Part shown: positions 56,101 through 57,134 of the stretch, one piece after another
Layout: each line of letters starts with the position of its first letter
How positions within the stretch are numbered: position 1 is the stretch's first letter
Assembly: GCF_000717715.1 (NCBI RefSeq)
Contig: NZ_JOAI01000065.1
Coordinates: forward strand, 1 to 57,134
Reading direction: 5' to 3'
DNA: 57,134 nucleotides
Origin: Streptomyces sp. NRRL B-24484
GTDB taxonomy: Bacteria > Actinomycetota > Actinomycetes > Streptomycetales > Streptomycetaceae
Position numbers and translations under genes: made by a program
The notes under the pieces: generated by a model
The model's input: only the letters and a program-made list of their open reading frames with translations
Database searches by the model: none
What the model was told of the DNA's origin: nothing

Positions 56101-56896
56101 GACCGGTCGTGATGAGCTGGGTGGAGACGTCCGCACCGACACCGACGGCTGCGCCGTGGGCCATCCGGCCCGCGGTGGTCTCCATGACGCTGCTGAGGCC
56201 GAGCTTCGACCCGCCGGCACTGAGGCCCTTGCCGATGAGGTGGCCGCTGGCGCCGGCGACGGCGCCGCCGAGGGCGTTCTGGCCCAGCTCCTTCATGTCG
56301 ATGCTCTTGCGGTGGCCCTCCATCACCTCGATGCCCTGGGCCATCAGGTTGATCGCGGCCATCTGTGCGGCCTGCTTCGCGGCGAACTCCAGTGTCTCCT
56401 TCAGCAGTTGCTTCAGGATCTGCTGGACGGCGGTGCGGCTGATGCCGACGAACACCGGGATCTCGGCCAGCGAGACGCCCGCGGTGAACGGGGCCTCCGC
56501 CTCCGCGGTCGCGATCTCGAAGGCCAGGATGCCGAGTTGGGCCACGATCTGGATCTTCGCGGTCTCCGCGGAGTTGGCCATCGCCTCCAGCATGTCGCCC
56601 ATGCCGTTGCAGGCCTGGACGAGGCCGGGGAAGTAGCCCGGGTCCTCCTCGGTGCCCTTGCCGGTGGTGAACTGCGACCAGTGCTTGGCCAGGGCGTCGG
56701 CGGCGGAGCCGCGCTGGCCGTCGAGGGCGCGCTTCACCGCGGAGTCGGCGGAGCGTCCGGCGTCCTCCAGGGTCTTGGCGCCGTCACGCCAGCGCTCCGC
56801 CATGTCGCGGAGCATGTCCTCGTCGGCCTCCGGCCAGCGGGTGCCCGCCAGCAGGAGGAGCACCCACTGCAGGGGCTCGGGGAGTTCGACCGCCAT
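44114..56896 (-). CDS. Giant multi-domain WXG100-like polymorphic toxin
   Basis: About 4,260 residues. Residues 1-210 are the WXG100-like domain found at the N-terminus of actinobacterial toxins (LPEPLQWVLLLLAGTRWPEA), followed by a Gly-rich helix (to ~300) and a Pro/His-rich linker to ~960. A TIKI-type module carries paired motifs LGEAHNQS (1149) and TGKAHVHE (1285). A lethal-factor-like zinc peptidase has HEFTH (1705-1709) and DEQEYFAQV (E1762). Coiled coils occupy ~1895-2560. A Pro-rich part leads to GGMNGCAFVATD...LWHFQS (C3043, H3061), possibly a CNF/dermonecrotic deamidase-like pair, and a bipartite NLS-like stretch at 3367-3388. A Tox-PL papain-like module has NACLENV (C3461), GHAVALV (H3540), WADLTD (D3556). 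Two C-terminal modules share FGxxQxSH. Type VII-type export is likely. No immunity gene is adjacent. Confidence 0.9.
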   Translation of the reverse strand: MAVELPEPLQWVLLLLAGTRWPEADEDMLRDMAERWRDGAKTLEDAGRSADSAVKRALDGQRGSAADALAKHWSQFTTGKGTEEDPGYFPGLVQACNGMGDMLEAMANSAETAKIQIVAQLGILAFEIATAEAEAPFTAGVSLAEIPVFVGISRTAVQQILKQLLKETLEFAAKQAAQMAAINLMAQGIEVMEGHRKSIDMKELGQNALGGAVAGASGHLIGKGLSAGGSKLGLSSVMETTAGRMAHGAAVGVGADVSTQLITTGHVEGGSLLGSGLSGGASVGLHRGASAVKGHFNGPPKIPTPHAGPEGAGGGTAGAGGTPVFSKSDSGSAGYRGPSGDGPSGGAPHEAPASTGSTGSAASAGSAGGSVGGHSATGLAGGPNGSTSTGSSAGAGSSAGTVHGGGEGGASRPESAPAPSSGTRGLVPFGSDRPAPAAEHTPAAETPVHTSERPATEHPATEHLASERPAPAETAATGQPTPHAADRPAPAAEHTPAPETAAAPAATRGDSAEPAPRPAEPVHQVAESAPHAPETTPRGTEQAPAAHEQAPGQVHQQAQPQAHQDVQPSPHTSTGERPATADHAGDRVPSADRPTTVPVHEAPAPTRDTSVPAHETPTPVPTRDTAVPVHETPVHETPVRETPVHETPVRETSAQVPPAHEAPVHAQQPTGPVHDTTTPVHETPAPAQQAPSHAQPGTGAVHPTAPPVHEAPAPVHEGAAERPAAAVPHAAAPAPAPAQSHVAGGGGEHRAPAPESDAPAPASSRLDGTGPLGGAPHLAASGGDTHLNGGTRVSGGQTQSRPAPETVPGNVVPDNAASTVQQPAGTPPVAGGFVPGPVPGGGAAHTAGGGARTPSTHGPTGPVSQRPVEPTPQPAGGTVRPGAGRTSDTHVPPPPPPSHRAGGTPRTLGDPNGSSSSAPRTGRTGDEHLPPPPPPPSGNSGIRPIDEAPTPEELAQLHQHPAGPSLIHPPKADPAALARYKSDNKFNFRLTGELQTAANALPHSSWGRHDSGVQTPNGRPDVKVSPYSQSFKSHLDPLTLKALHPVAANAVTPHLRNELGPEAMAFQGNQVLEAAGNLDFRTQEHFQQQEIRRNVLERLARQDSQQDWHPVGEQRVNDHLDGSVSAMDGVNRLLGGHNGHPGFDGIVLGEAHNQSPSWRFLNENMHGLKAAGVERIYVESLRDDAFQQHLDAYQRSDGTMSPNLEKMLRTYDRSQNSPAGAGLYDTVVRAKIEGVTVHAVDGYPARRPHDLGRQALEERARLLNSYMNHAITDAGGTGKYVLVTGKAHVHEHPTGSEHRIPGVAEMLGAPSVRLTDGGRPNPDGAPHDATVATAAGDMRLGYLPRESTGQDPANAAQQHGNGAPPAPPAPPVPHQGGDGSSQSTHGLGTDSTPAPPAPPVSHQGGGSSSPSPRSLGGDNTPPPPAPPTRQHTAGSAQSGHQNPPTTTPNTTPAPGHNAPATGGHNAPSTTGHTNPPAAGQHNAPSTSAHDQFLDRQKQARDAELQALSGKSPVRDAVDQLGREQRPVATPPVGADRLRQDLPTMSPQERTRELAGLTPENRRWLARDPQTVDALKNGLPPKEFAKTAAELMVHVDPRAERAPSARQEAQQQIARMLQDPETAARLLKNGADVVVVPKDVRMPDVPELNDLRGVHNNSSAGAGRGYDDMRGSGGRHSAITEENLLGEHTPIGHGGHYEDGYSTTTHEFTHTVHRYGLDAHDQKLITDTFNQKQGDPNAAWPDGPRHDASGKPVDNYSSRDEQEYFAQVTNAYLGNNHGTDPYTGQPRNNGADWVRQNEPAMLPLLEKLYGKDPGAVHSGPANPVHATTAENQMYEGFRDFMDRVDGNGSNPPGHQPPATPPPVPSAGNPGQHGGSSSHLPPPPPKAPGFGSKPAADDGYSHKIDGEKAFDAIKDFLPDSAEFDKVKDSLKKYERSALIDGDTDAILHAYQQQKQLHVDVLRRNVPEQLDAVNHRLDEIARQGPDRQAELAGEKHNLETAKAHLEDQRDRLAVYEHELARLKGEPKSGTAEFKALQDARAQAEPWIAKDAMARIEEQRKAVGDLRQEAVQRRDDAETAYQNENNKRTATGSTKETAAEAAAKTTRNVFASRVEDLGVREEELAKDLQARKDALAGNYGATPPKPKKGAEHELTDGAYRAAFGYSDHGVMAGEPHAEKTVRRMEDGKVKLGTAVVNRNHVVADYMVHKYVTAAVFKARSFGDEQHRVEASRTFSDFADTMAPDQHRVLDKAGKQAVKRLGANGQEHAALAWRDLGYTAKDVDLGKAYGNDRLEPAFAPAKLDDPASAVAARDEVRDQLDRSGLEGPAKAEFDRYADTVERFSGDPSPQHLAEMKDALADVRTKVREQAVEDLALVHGVTGPRRLDDTVAAARQAAAEPPAGPGNSPAHERLADRLDDLARSYDRLGQDRQDLKGLADELRNDPNAVRPERLEAFADKLPNERDRLRQDEVDRRREEAAQTLKPGGTAADQQKAAQKLLPKADADIAAVARQYGGGLPRAGAGEKHPAGLFDQAVQAKVEDVPKLIEEITAGLSNSASNLRFGDELTNKWIQNFLDPHVVRDQDVLTAVAKGDLPPEALYSPHTLDLLRGLRTLEDTGLAPGELRDLMAPKTEADMVDLHQPGQKPSASAVNIADEHGMLNHAGGKTPVSSSGDFTRQPGQSANPVVGSEALHDPARDARPGAEGHEIGTTPPPATPRPPAGQDTDVVMASADHGTPTGTQDHDTPMPSQSQDHPVAPQQTARPEKRRVDPDDDVLMADAPPSKRSATDAVPTPPPPPPVAHPAAGDHRSTGTRGFGTLPSPPPPPPTQSHTPATGTPHQPTAGHGGAPEHQGQQHEGPQHDGQHHEADPLQHHEDADQQPHDDQQLPPVEPLLPPVGTPEHGIMHDPGSFLRDTPLGVDFGSGLRLRTEGLQQHQVNSFLARFEGSDRHWFALVRDPARSTPDRDAFVLTPAWEKYAQHSEEFRPPAGVHLPDPMPDHHYVTALYAPYKSGTAGGDHTIGHVQVPLHPDPARPGDGLVFTGGMNGCAFVATDVNPHTDTFQLWHFQSYSAKNNLIGGADFRAGKTVTDWFGPDEYRSPHPFTFEVTNVLHHGPDGWHVTSQESVQEHGNPHVGRQTTRPFRLDPPGEADRVQMTVGPYHINAREQVERFDDLANKLQGKLPPATDPKFRTVRNELLGQLGDLRGRLVAQADAVGALAQPGTTMQQVHDSATALRQQAAADRQHAQGESMLFTARMSALGHANPRFHELEALQRQLFDEFPPQDDRSWLSVMSRDSAGQLQRLAEEQQQHDPAQGFGSLPSAPPPVTTHGTGASEHQQSRAMDVDEPAPAVPHRQDADGDTVMQDRPESNSRKRGRDEDDHAVVEREDKRRRTPSYENTDAVMHDRGYQAVGARHPLTQDLVSYLGGEPKVHPPMSSSLLGKVNPHAAPVHPGEGFRPGNDLNACLENVEAYRDTHFGRPRVSGQTLHGNVEPIPGNTLWKRHDGPALFGEGDAAVRKLMETVQAGGPGSFATVLGAGKEGAGHAVALVHDRDGRLRWADLTDRKVTPATGGMPENFRSDWTVWASVADPHETNISGPHDPNFMDTYSTFTRPRTEHAPEPMDVDDFGTVPPSDSPMDVDSTPAPPQRRTLAVAVQTAVVGPDPVTPHGRDIYLSEVLPSNDRPMTRFGTDQRSHTVPWALTRRAASGLAGRSAESVWAELTNDITEFKNYPPEPKGAAEKDYPAVKARWDDIVARLDRLPTDPSRQQSVEQWHRELGDLVSGYIELSQITSFASFADGRAVGHGEAGMLDRLGAFQRGTGPAPSTDEVVGTLLDIKQTASLSADDVRTAKEHLIRSLHRAYPDYMTPANRADIENQLGLQPVTVQPPGQLPPGTAAFTRYPLKSELVADLGAHATDPSRTGRIVLSEQSRPDTQFGSNQYSHAASWSLMRESLLSFEGRPRQDLETWLGDRFTEMQGHLDGPMSRAVDHAHQELRTLHGYPPHEQRSRVGDLVRIFVSAHQSLPHTTFVDQLQLGSATSSGELDFGLRGGPRHDELVASHFDGAAPFNSGDDKLLRSYRSWQTMAETLGPVRPETVDLVAGRTFTDKNMAALLHSGASRPLDHRIGQRYLEGVLAWDRAVTTAFPDDGDGAVTSNWQAHRNEFTVERFGRPTDPAVRRQVEDWFDRLTTSGRPGDAESAIHGLTEYYRARAEGGRRGTERAALASAMGLVSPPARVAGGKRAGDDIGDDLATRFRRMDPGDDS
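54942..55016. repeat. 30-bp tandem repeat in the toxin linker
   Basis: Two exact copies of a 30-base unit beginning GTCTCGCGCACCGGTGTCTC and a 15-base half copy. It encodes a PVHETPVRET period in the Pro-rich linker of the giant protein; related ERPATEH repeats lie nearby. Confidence 0.9.
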
Positions 56897-56900
56897 CGGA

Positions 56901-57134
56901 TCAGGCCCTTCGGGTGGTGGACGGGTGGGCCTGCGCGATGTTCCGCAGAGTGGCGCCCGGCGAAGTGACGTTGACGGGTGCGCTGAACGACCCGCTCTGG
57001 GGGACGGACACGTCCTCGGAACCGCCGCCCTGGAAGACTCCGTTGGGAAATCCGCAAACCGGTGATGGCGGATGGTCCTGGCTGCCATGATCGGCCTGTT
57101 CGTCGATCGAGGGGGCCGGGTGTCGCTGGAGCCG
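56901..57134 (-). CDS. C-terminal part of the gene upstream of the giant toxin
   Basis: A reading frame entering from the window edge and ending TGA five bases before the giant gene's ATG. It gives CGFPNGVFQGGGSEDVSVPQ, then SGSFSAPVNVTSPGATLRNI, and stops. The Gly/Ser/Pro-rich tail suggests a surface or secreted-type protein. The tight spacing implies an operon with the toxin. Partial: only 77 residues are visible, so the function cannot be told. Confidence 0.55.
   Translation of the reverse strand, partial: RLQRHPAPSIDEQADHGSQDHPPSPVCGFPNGVFQGGGSEDVSVPQSGSFSAPVNVTSPGATLRNIAQAHPSTTRRA

Noticed and set aside
46979..56968. Very long plus-strand open frames opposite the giant gene (up to ~1,900 residues).
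   Set aside because: They are antisense to the giant gene, with Arg/Gly/Val-biased, domain-free translations. Their length reflects high G+C and the lack of stop codons on that strand.

Overview
The window is high-GC DNA (roughly 70% or more) with strong third-position G/C bias, frequent GTG starts, 1-4 base stop/start overlaps, leaderless-looking promoters and F420-dependent enzymes. These point to an actinomycete of the Streptomycetaceae (Streptomyces or Kitasatospora). No rRNA, tRNA, insertion sequence or CRISPR array is recognisable.

Layout. 1-4.2 kb is accessory and partly decayed: two broken SpoIIE/PP2C phosphatase fragments, a scrambled tyrosine-integrase remnant and small proteins (a PRC-barrel protein, a 55-residue hydrophobic protein, a DUF5994 protein coupled to a 66-residue protein). 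4.2-19 kb is housekeeping in character: exodeoxyribonuclease III, GntR/UTRA and ROK regulators, a methyltransferase, a GNAT acetyltransferase, an XRE-cupin regulator divergent from azlCD, an ArsR-SRPBCC pair, a bioB-bioA-bioD operon (no bioF in view) and a DEAD/DEAH helicase with a DUF3516-type C-terminus. 19.3-24.2 kb is a pyrimidine/hydantoin catabolic operon: beta-ureidopropionase-like amidase, dihydropyrimidinase, F420-dependent LLM oxidoreductase and NCS1 permease. 24-34.9 kb holds VOC proteins, a Tat-exported ferritin-like protein, several TetR/PadR regulators beside the genes they probably control, CbiZ and a CopD-like membrane protein. 35-43.7 kb carries a secreted S1 protease, a MarR-SnoaL pair, a GyrB-like ATPase lacking the topoisomerase part, a secreted class-B phosphatase and a secreted alpha-amylase.

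44.1-56.9 kb is one gene for a ~4,260-residue protein with a WXG100-like N-terminus, as in actinobacterial polymorphic toxins. Proline-rich linkers join several apparently catalytic modules: a TIKI-type domain with paired GxxH motifs, a lethal-factor-like HEFTH metallopeptidase, a coiled-coil body, a possible Cys-His deamidase-like module and a papain-fold (Tox-PL) Cys/His/Asp module. This is the most notable object in the window. It follows, five bases downstream, an upstream gene whose C-terminus only is in view. No immunity gene is evident. Just beyond its 3' end is a 55-residue CxxC protein whose promoter carries a CsoR-like copper operator.

Regulatory logic is unusually visible. Repeated inverted operators lie at TetR/SDR, MarR/SnoaL and XRE/azlC promoters. 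DasR-type (dre) sites lie near the GntR gene and the protease, Crp-type sites upstream of xthA and bioB, and an iron-box-like element at the CopD gene.
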